NCBI RefSeq assembly: GCF_965363235.1
Contig: NC_134847.1
Span: 75,956,268 to 76,020,267, forward strand
Reading direction: 5' to 3'
Origin: Mytilus galloprovincialis
Taxonomy: Eukaryota; Mollusca; Bivalvia; Mytilida; Mytilidae
Length of the DNA: 64,000 nt
The notes below the pieces were generated by a model that saw only the letters and a list, made by a program, of their open reading frames with translations, was not told the DNA's origin and ran no database searches. Positions 1-12,500 of this stretch are shown one piece after another (within the stretch, counting starts at the first letter, position 1; each line of letters begins with the position of its first letter). Made by a program: the position numbers and the translations under genes.

Positions 1-1186
1 ATGTTGGAGATGCACTGATTAACACTTAATCCGTGTTTATTTATTTTTTTCAGTTGAAATTGTGCTTTTAACTAGTTTCCATCAAAATGGTACTCTCAGA
101 TTGTAGTTTTTGTCTTTTTTAGTGTTTTCTTATTTATACTGATCTAATGAGGTAAACACTTTCCAACAACATTGTACAGTTTGTTTTTATGTTGTACGAT
201 AACACTACTATAACAGGTTAGGAAATGTTTAAGCGCTCACAAACATGTTTAACCTCGCAACATTTTACATGAGGCTGTTCCGTGCTAGTAGTCTGTTATC
301 CAGTAACTGGTAACTGTCACATCATAAATATTTTTAAATCTATTCTTTTCTAGAATAAATCAGGCCGTTGCTATTCACTCTTAAATTGTTTCATTATTGT
401 TTATGTCGGAGCTTTTATAGCTTACTATACGGTATGAGTTTCACTCGGTATGCATAATTTTCTATCATTAATGTAAGTGGCGTTAAGTTTGTCACATTCT
501 TTTATTTGTTTTGTGGATAGTTTACATACCACATCTCCATATTCTTATATCTAGGATACGGACAGACATTTATTTCTCATTACACCACATACAAACAAAA
601 AGAGTGTTTAAAAGATTTTTAACTTAAAAATGATGTGTCCCTGTTGTAGGAAACATTAAATTCAACGTCTCTATTCTTTCCGGATGTGACTCCGTACTTA
701 GAATTCAATTACAGCTTTACCATATGATGTATGGTTCGATACATATGGTACACACTTTTTGTTTTATTTCGTTTGGCGACCTCTAAATTTCTGAGTTGGT
801 TTTTTTTCCATTGCTATGATTATTTGATGCATCACCATTTATTATTGGCATATCAATTGAACCCGAACGCGTATTTTTCTCATGTTTTTCTTCTTGTTGT
901 CATTTTGGGTTATTTGCGTAGTGATATGTATTTTTTATTCTCTATTTTTTTAGACAGTTTTAAGTTTTCATCGCGCGTTATCTGTGGTATTTGAAGCCTA
1001 AACATGAAATTATTAGATATAAGAAGATGTGGTGGAAGTGCAAATGAGTTAAATCTGCATCCAAGTCATAATTTGTAAAAGTATTTGTTATAGGTCAAAG
1101 AACGATTTTCACATTCGTCATTGACTCACATCGAACATACTCCTAAAATTACCTCTGATTAATTTAAAAAAAAATCATGAACAAAC
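1..1186. other. Left edge, no exon recognised
   Basis: This stretch lies downstream of the last exon seen for bric-2 on the minus strand. I looked for a terminal exon like that of bric-1, with a second Cys and a short basic tail, and found none I could defend. Either it lies beyond the left edge or it is too diverged to see by eye. The short open frame at 731-994 on the plus strand is T-rich and hydrophobic only by composition. Confidence 0.4.
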
Positions 1187-4100
1187 CTCCATGTGATGCA
1201 ATCCGAGGCGATCCTGTATAGTTTGTATATCATCATGACTTAGCGGCATAACATAACAGTCTTTAGTGTAATGTGAGTCAAACGATATGATCAGCAAAGG
1301 CTTTATAAAAATAAAAGATAAGTGAAATGATCATCCATACAATAACGTAAGGACAAAAAATTGTGAATAAACATTATACATTTTTTGAATAATTTAAATA
1401 AGCCTTAAAATACCTTATTGTATTGACATTCTGTGCCAATATGCGCGCTTTTATTAACAAATTATGTAATATGGAAATGTTTTTTTCCAACGCCGCTTTT
1501 TATGAAGGACAATCTTTTTTATGACATAATTATGATGTTATTGAATTTAGATTTTTGAGGTTGTCGGTATTATTTTGGCGCATATTTGAAATAAGAATCA
1601 GATCCAGATTAAATAAATACTAGCATTCGAATCATAGTATTTTTTTCAGCTAAAATAATCTTGTTTGCTAGCCTATTTTCAGTGACAATATCGAAACGTT
1701 TCATAGACTTGTTTTTTTTGGAGTGTTTTCGAGACGTTTGGTTTTAATATAACATTTGATTACCTCTAATGACCTTGGGTTGTAGTGAAAGTACACCGCA
1801 TGGTTTACATCTGGCTCCCTGGTAGGCTTTGGAGTAGTTGGTGTTCTAGTTGTCACTGCTGTATTTACTGACTAAATAAATTTTGAAAATCTTCGTAAAA
1901 CTATTTCTCTAAATATAAATGTATGAAATGCTTATCCTCATTTACAAATTTGAATACATTAACTGTTATGTTAAGTATCTATCTCTGCATGGAAAAAAGA
2001 ACAATCTTTGGGTTATAAAATGAGATGATTAATACATGACAACACATATCCTCGTGCACTAGACAAGACTAAAATGTCCTTTGGGTTAAAAAAAAAAGTC
2101 TCTTTAGAATCATCATTCAGATATTAAGAATATGGCAATTTTAAAATCTTTATATTTGTGTCTCAATGTGCTATTAAATTGACAGTAATTATGATTATTC
2201 TCTAAAATTTCATACAGAAATCCTAAATAAACAACTTGAAAGAAAGCGTAACTATCTTATTCGTACATTATTGTACACGTTTTTTAAAACATCTGAAAGT
2301 TTAATTATAGTCATTTGAAGAGTGACATATCGCAGTCCACCTAACCTGAACATTATCATTCAATCTTAAAGCTGTACGTTGCGTACAGGTTCAAGATACG
2401 GGCAATTTCTTATCTGTCCTGTATTTTGAATTATTCTGACTGTATACTAAAGATATTTGTAAGAACCAAACGCATGACAACACTGGCATAATGTTGTTGT
2501 TCGTGGAGAAGTAACGTTTTTGAGATGTTCAGTTTTTTATATCCTGAAAGAAAACTCATAAAAGATACCAGTCCTAAAATTTTATTGGCCAAGCGCACGT
2601 TCCTTCTACAAAATACACATAAGCGATACTCGAATAGGGAAAAAAGTAAAAGGCCAAATAAAGAATGAACATTTAGAACCATACATTCCGAAAGTTTTTG
2701 TTTTATACTAAACCGCAAAAGAAACGTTGCAGTAATTTTAGGCAAAAATGATGTAAGAATAAATGCTATATTTTTTATTGAATGGGCGTTTAAATACCCT
2801 TGTTATTTAACAAATTCACATCATTTCAGTTCATTCACTGTTCATTGATAAAGTTTTTCACCACCAAAACACATATTTAACTAATAAAGGTTACCAGTCA
2901 GTAGCGTGTGTGTCCGCCATTAGCGTTGATTACGGCCGGTATATCCTGTACATGGAATGAATCATACGGCTGATAAAGTGCATAGAAATGCTAGCCCACA
3001 CTTGCAGCAAAGATGCCTGAAATTCCACAGCAGTTGTCGTACTTGGATGGACGTCATTCAGTTTTCTCTGAATCTCGTCCCATAAATGTTGTATTGGGCT
3101 TAAGTCCAGACTAAGAGCAGGCCAAGGTATAATTGTAATGCTGTTTTGCTGAAGAAATTCCCTTGTAGCTCTAACAGTATGCGCAAGTACATTGTCATGC
3201 TGGAAAGTGTTGCTTTGATAGCGTGCAAAATGTGGCACAACATGTGGTCGCAAGAACTTGTTCGGTATACCGGGCTGCATTACCACGATTTCCTCTTCCT
3301 GATCCAAGATTCTGGAAGACAACAGGCCCTAATTTATGGTTTAAGCCGATTCCGCCCCATACAATAATGCAATGACCTCTCCATGGATCTATTTGCATAA
3401 TACAGCTATCTGCCTACTTTTCGCCCTGTCTTTTCGAGATCCGTGTCCTGCCATCTCCGTCTGCATTTAAAATGCAGGAACGGCTTTCGTCTGAAAAGAT
3501 AACCGTTCTCCACTGCTGATGTCTGGAATTTTGTCGATGGGTGCAGTCGTTCACGGCGATGACGTGGTGTGAGAATATGTCCTCTGGCACGACGACGACA
3601 ACTCAGGTTACGTGATTTCAATCGACGTCTTACTATATCACTAATTGGTCTCTGGTTCATTCCTATTGTCTGACGAGCAGTATGAGTTACACAGAGGAAC
3701 CGGTTCTACAGATGTTGTCGTAAGATGAAGCCATCTTGACGCAATGTTGTTACTCTGGAGCAACCAGTACGTGGACGGTCATTTGTACTGTTTTTTGCAT
3801 TGTGTCGTTCACTTAGACGTTGGATGGTGCGTACATTGCAGTTAAATGCATTTGCAACGACTTGAGGTCGCTGTCCAGCATTCAAACGTCCGATTGCCTG
3901 TTTTCTTTGTCGTGGGTTAAGTCGTGGCATCAGTACAGCATCAAACAGATTATGATGACGCAGACTCTTCGCACATCTTAATTACCCTTATAGAGGCACG
4001 GATTCAACGTGCATCTCATCTTCATGAAATTTGACAACGAAACGTGTCCCACAGACCCAGCGAAACCACTATTAGGACAACCGAATTAATGAACGCAATC

Positions 4101-4797
4101 AGTCATAACGAAGATTTAAACATAATCATAGCACCAATTGAAGGTAATTTACCTAAACGAAAATAAATAAATATCTTTTTTTCAAGGTATTTGAAAATTT
4201 GAGTTTTCGTAAAATACAACGTTTCTTTTGCAGTTCAGTATATACAACTTACACAAAGGTAAACTATTTATGGGATAGAACATCCTTAGTATTTCAAACA
4301 TTAAATGTTTTGTAAACGATCAGTTCATAAATATATCAATGATAATTCATGTCAATGTTTAGATATAGCCTGTAATTTAAGACCTAAAAAGTAAAATCAC
4401 AAAAATACTGAACTTAGAGGAAAATCAATTCGGAAAGTCCATAATCACATGGCAAAATCAAATAACAAAACGCATCAAAAACGAATGGACAAGAACTGTC
4501 ATATTCCTGACTTGGTACAGGCATTTTCAGATGTAGAAAATGGTGGATTAAACCTGGTTCTATTGCGCTAACCCTCTCACTTTAATGACAGTCTCATCAA
4601 TTTCCGATATATTTACATTGATGCGTTAAATAAACAGACACAATAAATAAAATTGTCAAAATATGATTAAAAAAAAAGAGAAGACATTTTCAAATATATT
4701 AAGAATTGTTGATATATATATTAAAATTACAAACCTGTAAAATACAGAATAGAAATACGCTACATATTATCAAATCGCAAAAGGAAATGGTCTTCAT
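1187..4797 (-). CDS. bric-2: small secreted BRICHOS-like protein, partial
   Basis: Three exons read on the minus strand, all phase 0. Exon 1 (4797-4735, 21 codons) is a hydrophobic leader starting MKTISFCDLIIC, with donor GTTTGT. Exon 2 (1871-1764, 36 codons) has a Thr/Pro-rich stretch (TTRTPTTPKPTREP) and then DVNHAVYFHY, with donor GTAATC. Exon 3 (1300-1187, 38 codons) has LLIISFD and then KDCYVMPLSHDDIQTIQ, with donor GTTTGT. A hydrophobic strand, an Asp, and Cys-Tyr-Val-Met-Pro-Leu are what I expect of a BRICHOS domain, a chaperone-like domain of secretory-pathway precursors. Exons 2 and 3 match those of bric-1 in position, phase and sequence. The exon with the second BRICHOS Cys is missing from the window or unseen. 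A TATAAAA box lies about 65 bases upstream of the ATG. The gene could also be a non-BRICHOS mollusc family; the exon structure is surer than the domain name. Confidence 0.63.
2930..3930 (-). mobile_element. Tc1/mariner-type transposase, broken
   Basis: Minus-strand pieces in several frames give a whole but broken Tc1-like transposase. The N-terminal helix-turn-helix starts MPRLNPRQRKQAIGRLNAG (3930-3706). The middle starts NQRPISDIVRRRLKSRNL (3660-3406). A WGGIGLNHKL segment lies near 3340, and the C-terminal catalytic part (3322-2930) has QHDNVLAHT and LSLDLSPIQHLWDE. At least three frame changes separate the pieces. The spacing from the Asp in QHD to the residue after SPI is that of DD34E enzymes, but the expected Glu is Gln here. 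The copy should therefore be inactive even apart from the frameshifts. I found no convincing terminal inverted repeats; a short AAATACC match near 2792 and 4190 is too weak. It lies in intron 1 of bric-2. Confidence 0.85.
4385..4640 (-). repeat. Dispersed repeat family B
   Basis: Minus-strand copy of a repeat that reads on its forward strand as ACCAGGTTTAATCCACC, then a block like CATTCGTTTGATGTGTTT, then CCTCGGAGTTCAGTATTT. Other copies lie at 18030-18215, 18415-18600, 38130-38290 and 50190-50365 (plus) and at 25280-25455 and 49735-49990 (minus). Short open frames inside such copies are not genes. Confidence 0.75.
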
Positions 4798-4858
4798 GTT
4801 GTCGTTGATATATTCCTTATCAAATGTAAGACACAGAGATACTCACTGACCTCCTCTG

Positions 4859-4865
4859 TTTTATA
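4859..4865 (-). promoter_or_regulatory. TATA box of bric-2
   Basis: TATAAAA on the minus strand, 62-68 bases upstream of the bric-2 start codon. This would place transcription start about 30-35 bases before the ATG. bric-1 has a TATA-like sequence at a similar distance. Confidence 0.55.
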
Positions 4866-5060
4866 TGATGTACAACAGTATAGTTGTCAGCTGACATATA
4901 ACTTGTTCTAATGTCTCGCTTGATCCACATAGTTTGTACCGAACCTCCTGTTGGAATTAAATGTCAGCATAGTTACAATTCAATCAGAAGAAATCCAAAT
5001 ATGTATCAACAATTTTCAGTGCAAATGCCACTGTAGATTTAGAGAAAATAAATAATCATC

Positions 5061-5240
5061 CCAAGTTTGTGTTTGGGTACCTGTTGCTCACTTTTTAATT
5101 TTCTAAGTGGTGTTTTGTGTACTATTGCTTGTCTGTTGATCTTTTTGTTCTTTTTAGGGATGGTGTTGCATGTTTATTTTTGACTTCAGAGTTTATATGT
5201 TCTTTTGATATCTTTCGCCTCTCTTTTACAGTATTTTGTA
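5061..5240 (+). repeat. Dispersed repeat family A
   Basis: Copy of a repeat whose forward strand contains GTGTACTATTGCTTGTCTG and ends near GATATCTTTCGCCTCTCTTTT. Further copies or pieces lie at 7675-7855, 22745-22915 (minus), 23515-23580, 26640-26690 (minus), 27170-27800, 30825-31070 and 33535-33925. I recognise it as a common bivalve repeat but cannot assign its class. The rest of the bric-2/mex spacer (4866-6415) holds nothing else that I recognise. Confidence 0.7.
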
Positions 5241-6415
5241 GATGTTCATTTTTTTTTCATTCGGAATATAAAAATCTGTCTAGCTCAATGAAATATATGT
5301 AAAGTAATGGGGTTTTAATTGAAAGCCTATGAAAATGATTTGGAACAATGTCATAAAGTTTGAACTATATTTTCCGCTTCCATTTTTACAATTGTCTATT
5401 TAAAACTATTATTTTTTGTACGACTGCTGTGCAATGTGGATTCCTCATCTCTTCTGACTAGCAGGTAAAACGAATTGACAGAAAAAGTCGGAGATATCGA
5501 AAAGGTTATCAACAAAAGAAAATGAAGAAATATCAATTGTCAATACAAAGAGCCAGATAATGGGGTCAAATACTGAGCAAATAGCAATGAAACTAAAATA
5601 ATATTTTGACCGCTTCTTATTTTGATTCGTACCGATTCAAACAAAAATGTATAATATTTGTTTTTAGTGATGCAACATTTCATTCGAACAGACCCTTACT
5701 AAATTTTTAACTGAAACGCTCATATTATATTCCTTGGTTTTGAAAGACTTGTTAATGAATTTATATCAGACAGATATAGTTCCTTGGTATTTTACAAATG
5801 AAAAAGATTTTTTTTTACTCCAAAAACATATAACCACATTTACATTACAGTATACAAAAAAATGGCTTTCCAATGTTCAGACCGCGGTTCACTTTCCTCC
5901 CCATCGTACAAAATTTAGATTTTGTGATACTTTCTTCGAATGGTAACAAGTAATACTTTCATGAATTATCGATTAAAGTAAAAAAAACTTTAGTCATTGA
6001 ATACAAAATAGTGTCCCTTAGGAATCATATTACAGCCAAATCAGTAATTATTTTCAATCCTGATTAATTATTATTTAATAATTCAATCTCCCTTCACTTC
6101 ACTATTTCTTCTTGATACTTATGTTACGACGATTAATAAATTGTCAAATAGATAACTATTTAATAAGTTATCAAATGTACTAGGATTTAACATCAGCCCA
6201 AGTCTTAATTTGATTATGAGTACATTTTGATATGGTCTTAAATACAAGGTAACTGCAACATGCATGTTATCGGTTTAAAGCAGCTTTTATTTACAAATGT
6301 TTGACTTTCAAAAATAATTGAAGAATATTTTCCTCTTGTTAATTGTAGGTCACATTAAAATTGTCGGTAAATTGAACTGTCGAACGATAAAAGCGCTCCC
6401 ATGTAGAGCCTACTT

Positions 6416-6423
6416 TATAAATA
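6416..6423 (+). promoter_or_regulatory. TATA box of mex
   Basis: TATAAATA, about 80-88 bases upstream of the mex start codon. A second TATAATATAAG sequence near 6460 lies closer to the ATG than usual. Confidence 0.45.
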
Positions 6424-6503
6424 ATCATTTGAATCAAACTGTTTATCTATAGTTTTACTATAATATAAGACAACTTTTGATAAAGACTTATAGACCTTTC
6501 ATA

Positions 6504-6594
6504 ATGGCTTCACTGTTTCTAGCCCTGATTTCAAGTGTTTTGGTTTTAACAAATTCTAGCGGCCATTCCTTTGTAAAACGATTTCTTTTAGACA
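6504..6594 (+). CDS. mex exon 1: signal peptide
   Basis: Thirty codons plus one base. The peptide starts MASLFLALISSVLVL, a clear signal sequence, and continues to SFVKRFLLD, where Lys-Arg could be a propeptide cleavage site. The donor is GTACGT, leaving phase 1 as all later exons require. The intron start is duplicated just downstream. Confidence 0.75.
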
Positions 6595-9500
6595 GTACGT
6601 ATATTTATGATATATTTTTTTCTTGTGGAATAAATCTTAAAATGAAGATGTTCGATTTAATGGTATTTAAGTTTTATATGACCATAAGTTACTTATGACT
6701 TTGAGAAAATGAGATAAAGGATTATCTTAATTGTGATGGAGAATTGCTTGTTAAACGGTATTCATTAATCAGTACGTACATTCATGATATATCTTTTTCG
6801 TGTAAAATCTATCTTTAGATGAAAAGGATTTAATGGTATTTTCGTTTTATCTGATTATGTTTTAAAAAAAAATAAAAAAAATAAAAAATAGACGAGTATT
6901 ATCTTTTCGACCACCAATCAAATATATAAATTAGAATATCCATAAATGTAAGCAACAGTAGGTTACTAATTTTTAAATCTTAATTGATTACGGAGACAAA
7001 TCATGTTCATTCAAACTATTAATTAACGTCCATACCATACGGCAATCTTGAAATCAAATAAACACAACGCACAAAACTTCAAATTTACACTCAAATAGAC
7101 TTTTATTTAGAATATGAATAACATATAATGGATATATAGGGTATAATTTAATGGAAAAATCCAACAACATAAATTACCCCAAAAGTTAAGCATATAACAT
7201 TCAACACTATTCAGGTGCAATACGTAAATTTCTAAATCAACTCATAATATATACCATGCTTAAAATTGGTCTCAAAAGGTCAAATTAAGTGCAGTGCGAG
7301 GTTAAAGTCTAAATTATCTAAGAAATAGTTCTAAATAAGTCTAAAAGCCGGATTCGAATGTACAACCTCAGTGTTGACTGGCGAGTGATACAGTCGTTAG
7401 ACTACTAATAACACTCGGCCACCGAAGTCTCTGAAGTAAAGGTAGACACCTGCTCCATGCAGGATTCGAATGTACAACCTCAGTGTTGACTTGCGAGTGA
7501 TACAGTCGTTAGACTACTAATAACACTCGGCCACCAACATCTCTGCTGTAAATGTAGACACGATCTTGTGCAATGTTTAGATCAAATAATAAATGATTTC
7601 AGTGCCACAATAAAATACTTGCACAAATCTGCAAAAACAAACTTAATAGATGTTTTCCCAAAAAGCACCACCGAAGCACCTGAGAACGTCCCCAGTATTA
7701 GTGGGGGTCGTGTTGCTTTGGTTTTCTATATTGTGTTTTGTGTACCATTGCTTGTCTGCCTGCCTTTGGGTTCTTTTCTAATTTAGCCATGGCCTTGTCA
7801 GGGGCTTTTTTTCGACTTTGTTTGTCCATCTGGGATCTTTCGCCCCTCTTTTGATATGCTTAAATGTTATAAAAACATTTTCTAAGCTAAGCTAAATACA
7901 AACAAATATAAAGCTAAAAGTTGTATGCTTAATAGCACCTTTATAAAGAATTTCGAGAAGTTGAATCATTCTTCTAAAACAAATTCCTATGTCCCTAATA
8001 AATGTTGTTAAAAGAGTTGACCAATTCAGGATCTCTTAATAATTTCTGAATATAAATCAAATAAAACTTTTTTTAATTCAAAACGTCACTCCAAACGCGC
8101 ATATCGAACCATTTGAAAAATGTACACTCGACAAGGTACCACTAGAATACTACCATGTTTAATAAAGAGTACCACAGCAGATTGCCGAAACCTTTACATT
8201 ACCGAAAAGTTAGCACTTTTGAGGTTGTTTCACACATACATGTATTATATTAATAATTTTGCCATTAGAGCAGTTATAAACATATGTAAAATATATAATT
8301 TTCACCACAATCAAAATATTTTTCTATCAAAAAACGTATTTCTGTTGATCAAATTGTAATCTCTTCAGATCATCTAAATGTTATTTGACATCGTGACATA
8401 AGATAGTTAATGTTTTATTTTGTTGAAATTCAGATTTAGACAAACACGAATAATTTCGAAACTACCTAAAGGTCTGACTCAAGTATTGAAATATGCAAGT
8501 CGTTAGTGGAATATTGAATACTAATAATAAGAGTTGTTCTCTTAGTGGAAACACATGATTTCCTCAAAATCTGTAAATCAAAACAGAATCTATTTATTTT
8601 CTACGTCGATGCTAGTTTTATGTTTTATTTAGTACTTTTCCCGATACAAGTGAAGATCATTCAAGTATGTATGGAACTAACTTCCTGTATGAACGTTAAG
8701 GGGCAGTATATATGATAAGATTAGGTATGGAAAATTTTCCTCTTAATTGAATTTTTATATTATAATGGAAAAAAATCAATGGATATAATCAATACACAAT
8801 TGATTCAATATTTTAACAGATATCAGTAGAATAAAATATATATTAAACCTTTCACGTCTCTCTTAAAGAAAATTTTGAAATTTTGAAATGGAGGAGATAA
8901 AAACTATATGATAAAATATTTAAGATAAATTTGCTGTGAATCAAAAAGTAAAATGCTATAAAAGTGTTTTCCTTTACAGTGAATTCACAATGCAGCTCTC
9001 ATGATTTCCATCGTAAGTAAAATTTGCAGTATAAAAACTATTATCAATCTTGTGTACATTTAATATGCTTTCCAAACCAACTAATACTCATCATGCCTGA
9101 TTAAATTCTTTGTTTGAGAGATGGAAAATGTACATGCATCGTTATCTCTTTTTGACGGAGTCTCAAATATCTAGATTTAGGTGTCAGTTTCAGACTGCTA
9201 CGACATCCCCCTCGGGGCTAGCGTCCACAATGTATCAGTTTTTGATTATGTAAGTTTATGGGGAACCTCAAGATGTAGAGCAATGATATTTGGTTAGCAG
9301 TTGTATTGGTACATCTCATTGCCGAAGAATCCAGGTGGATCTGGCCCTGTCCCATTAGTCATGAATTTATTGAATTGTGGTCAGGTGATGTTGAATGATT
9401 TGCATAGTTCACATGTTAGAGTTTATGAGATTTCCAGTCTAAGAGGAACCGCTAATGTTAAATCAATGATAGCATGCGCAGGTATTCTTTTCCAATAATA

Positions 9501-12500
9501 TTAGTTAGCTCCACCCCTATAAAGTTTCATTGACTGAATCTTTTTCATTATTTATAAGTTAAAGTTTGTGTTTATGTTAATGTCTAGAACAACACTTAGA
9601 TAAGTCAATGGTATTTTGTATTCATTTTTTATAAGCATTAGCATGTCTCATATCGATCGACATTCGTTGTTCCTTCAATATTAGTCACAGTTCATTGTCT
9701 TTGAATGTTTGACATATTCTTTGTGTTTGAAATATTGCTTTTTATTTTTAACTTTAGTCATTTGTATTTTCAAAGTATTGTTGCACATCATACAATGATT
9801 TCGATTTTTTTTTCCTGTTTCTTTTTTATTTTATTTAACAAATAACATTTTAAGCATACTGATTACATCCACGTTTGTTCTTTGTTCTTTAAAAAAAACC
9901 AGAGAGGTGGTATGACTGGCAATGAGACACTAAACGACCAAATTCAAATGAAGCAAATCTAAGCAATTAAAGGCATATGTATCAATTAAAAGAAAAAAAA
10001 ATAGTTGGAGCAAACGATTCATTGGTGTTTTCGCAAAAAAAGAATGGTGACGAAATATGTCTTATTTTAACATAAGGTTAAGTACCAACGTTTTACCATT
10101 AAATCAACTGTTCACCCTGGGTAACCTGATAATGAGTTCAACCCGGATTAAAAGTTGAATCATGTTGCTGAAAGTTTATTGGAATATTGTACTTTCGTCG
10201 TGTTCTTTTGATTATAGAATTGTCTATAAATTCTAGACCTTAACTTTTTTATATTTCAGAAATCACATCCATGATGCAGGTTTGGATAACGTATGGATGT
10301 TTAGAAGGTAAATACGTGTATGCTACGCATGAGATTCTGAAGTGTATTTCTGAATCAACCTTCAAAGATGCACAAACTTTATAAAAGCGTAGAACACTAA
10401 CAAGCTTTATTACCAACTAGGACATAAAAGTAACCAAATTTTTTTTTCTAAAGTCAGAAAAATGGGTTATCATGCATGTCAGTACCATAGACCATGAGCT
10501 GATAATAAAATAATGGGAGATAATAAGAGAAACAACAGAAACAGAAGTTTCATAAGAAATGAAAACGAAAATCTGTATAAAACAACAGTTATACTATACG
10601 GAGTAAAACTTGTTAAAATCTTTTAATAAGTCCAAAAAACACCACCTTCATCCGGAATATAAGGAACCAACGGAATATTCCGGAGAGCAAGCGAATTTGA
10701 TAGAACTTCTTATCATAGCTATCTCGTTATTATTATAGCAAAGGCAACAAAATGTTAACAGAACATTGTTATGAGGTTAGAAATCTGTTAGATATACCAG
10801 TATCACTTTTTTTAAACTGTTTTACATATGAAATATCTTTTCAAGAAAACTAATTGTTTAATATTTGAAATAAAACTTAAAGTATGAAATATTTGAAATA
10901 CCAAGGATTTTTACAAAACTGAATTTTTCGAAAAACTAAGGATTTTCTTATCCCAGGCATAGATTCCTTTAATAGCCGTCTTTGGCACATTGTTTTGGAA
11001 TTTTGGATCCTCAATGCTCTTCAACTTGTCTGGCGTTATAAATATTTTGATATGAGCGTCACTGATGAGTCTTATGTAGACGAAACGCGCATCTGGCGTA
11101 CTAAATTATAATCCTGGTACCTTTGATAACTCTATTCAAGAAACTATTTATAAAAAAGGAAGAAGTGGTATGCTTGCCAATAAGACAACTCTTCACAAGA
11201 AACCAAAATGACACAGAAATTGATAACTATAGATCACCGTACGGCATTCAACAAAGACAAAACCCATACCGCATAGTCAGCTGTAAAAGGCCAATTGATT
11301 ATTTATATAGTTTTGTTTTCTTTTTTACAGCTGTAAAGGATTTTTACCACTCTGTAACACACAATCAGAACGAAGGTATGATTTGAACAATTTTGTTACA
11401 CAAGACAAGCTTAAGACAACACGCTTGTCCTTAATGGGATGTGTTCTGGTTTAAAAATACATTTAAAGTAAATAGAAAAGCGTTCTTCCACATAAATACA
11501 AGAGGAAAATACACCGAATGTTATTTGATGCACAATAAGACAATAACTAGGGGGGAAAGCATTTTGCCTGGCCAAAATTTATTAAAACATTGCCCTGAAG
11601 CATTGATGATTTACAACTTTTTACTGTAGTTTATCAAATATCTCAAACATTATACATTACAACTAAGACTCGAAACACGAGAGTCTTATTTTGACTAAAC
11701 ACTTATGAGCTAGAATACATATCCTCTATTGCATAAACGATAGATATAAACTATGAATTAAAAAAGTGATTTTATATATTGTTTTTTATCAGTACATTAT
11801 ATTTCAGAAAAGCGATACGACTGTTTAGATTCATCTGTGAACTATGCAAGTGGTAAGGTTATACAAGCAATACCTTTACAAAGTGAATGACATATGAAAA
11901 TAACAATTTAATACATCCGTAGCGTACCTTTATTACACAGAAACGAAAAAAAGACCAAGGGAAAAAAGGGGGAAAGATACACAAACAATAGTTAAAAACG
12001 CATAGAAAATTTTTTTTATATTTTATTATACAGAAAATAGAGGATAAGCGGCTTGCACCATTTTTTTCGGACATTCAAAACACAATACAAACAAAATGTC
12101 AGGTTAAATCAATTTCAATGATGATATTCGGAAATCAGCAGATATCATATAATATAACGAAGTTTTACATCACAGTTAAAATATAATAATGTAATTTTAA
12201 TGCAGGTAACATCTCCGAAGTCAAAAACAAAGCTAAACCTCATTCTTGTATATGCCTTCAGCAGAAACACAAAAAGTCTCGTAAAAGACCTGAATGACTA
12301 TAATGTTTAAATAGAAAGAACTGAACTGTGAACGTTAAATTGCATTGCTTGCTTCATTTTTAACTTAGGAAAAAAGAAAATTAGGCAACCAAAACGACGA
12401 TTTCATGAGAAATAAAAATAGTCATAGAGGAAAAAAACAGAACTAAAAAAGCATCCACAGAAATGATATTAACAATTTTCCACAAAATATTTACAAGAAT

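Noticed and set aside
731-994. 87-codon plus-strand frame near the left edge
   Set aside because: Hydrophobic only because the DNA is T-rich; no splice sites, leader or family pattern.
2431-2745. 104-codon minus-strand frame
   Set aside because: No recognisable domain, lies in the bric-2 intron next to a Tc1 remnant, and has no fitting phase 0 splice sites.
7350-7535. Functional tRNA genes
   Set aside because: A- and B-box-like motifs are present, but the acceptor and T stems do not pair well.
7605-7620. Acceptor-like site at 7604 as a mex exon
   Set aside because: The phase 1 reading meets a stop at the third codon.
12206-12300. Acceptor at 12205 with a Lys-rich frame ending KSRKRPE as a mex exon
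   Set aside because: No donor in phase 1 before the stop and a poor polypyrimidine tract. It could be an alternative terminal exon, but nothing supports it.
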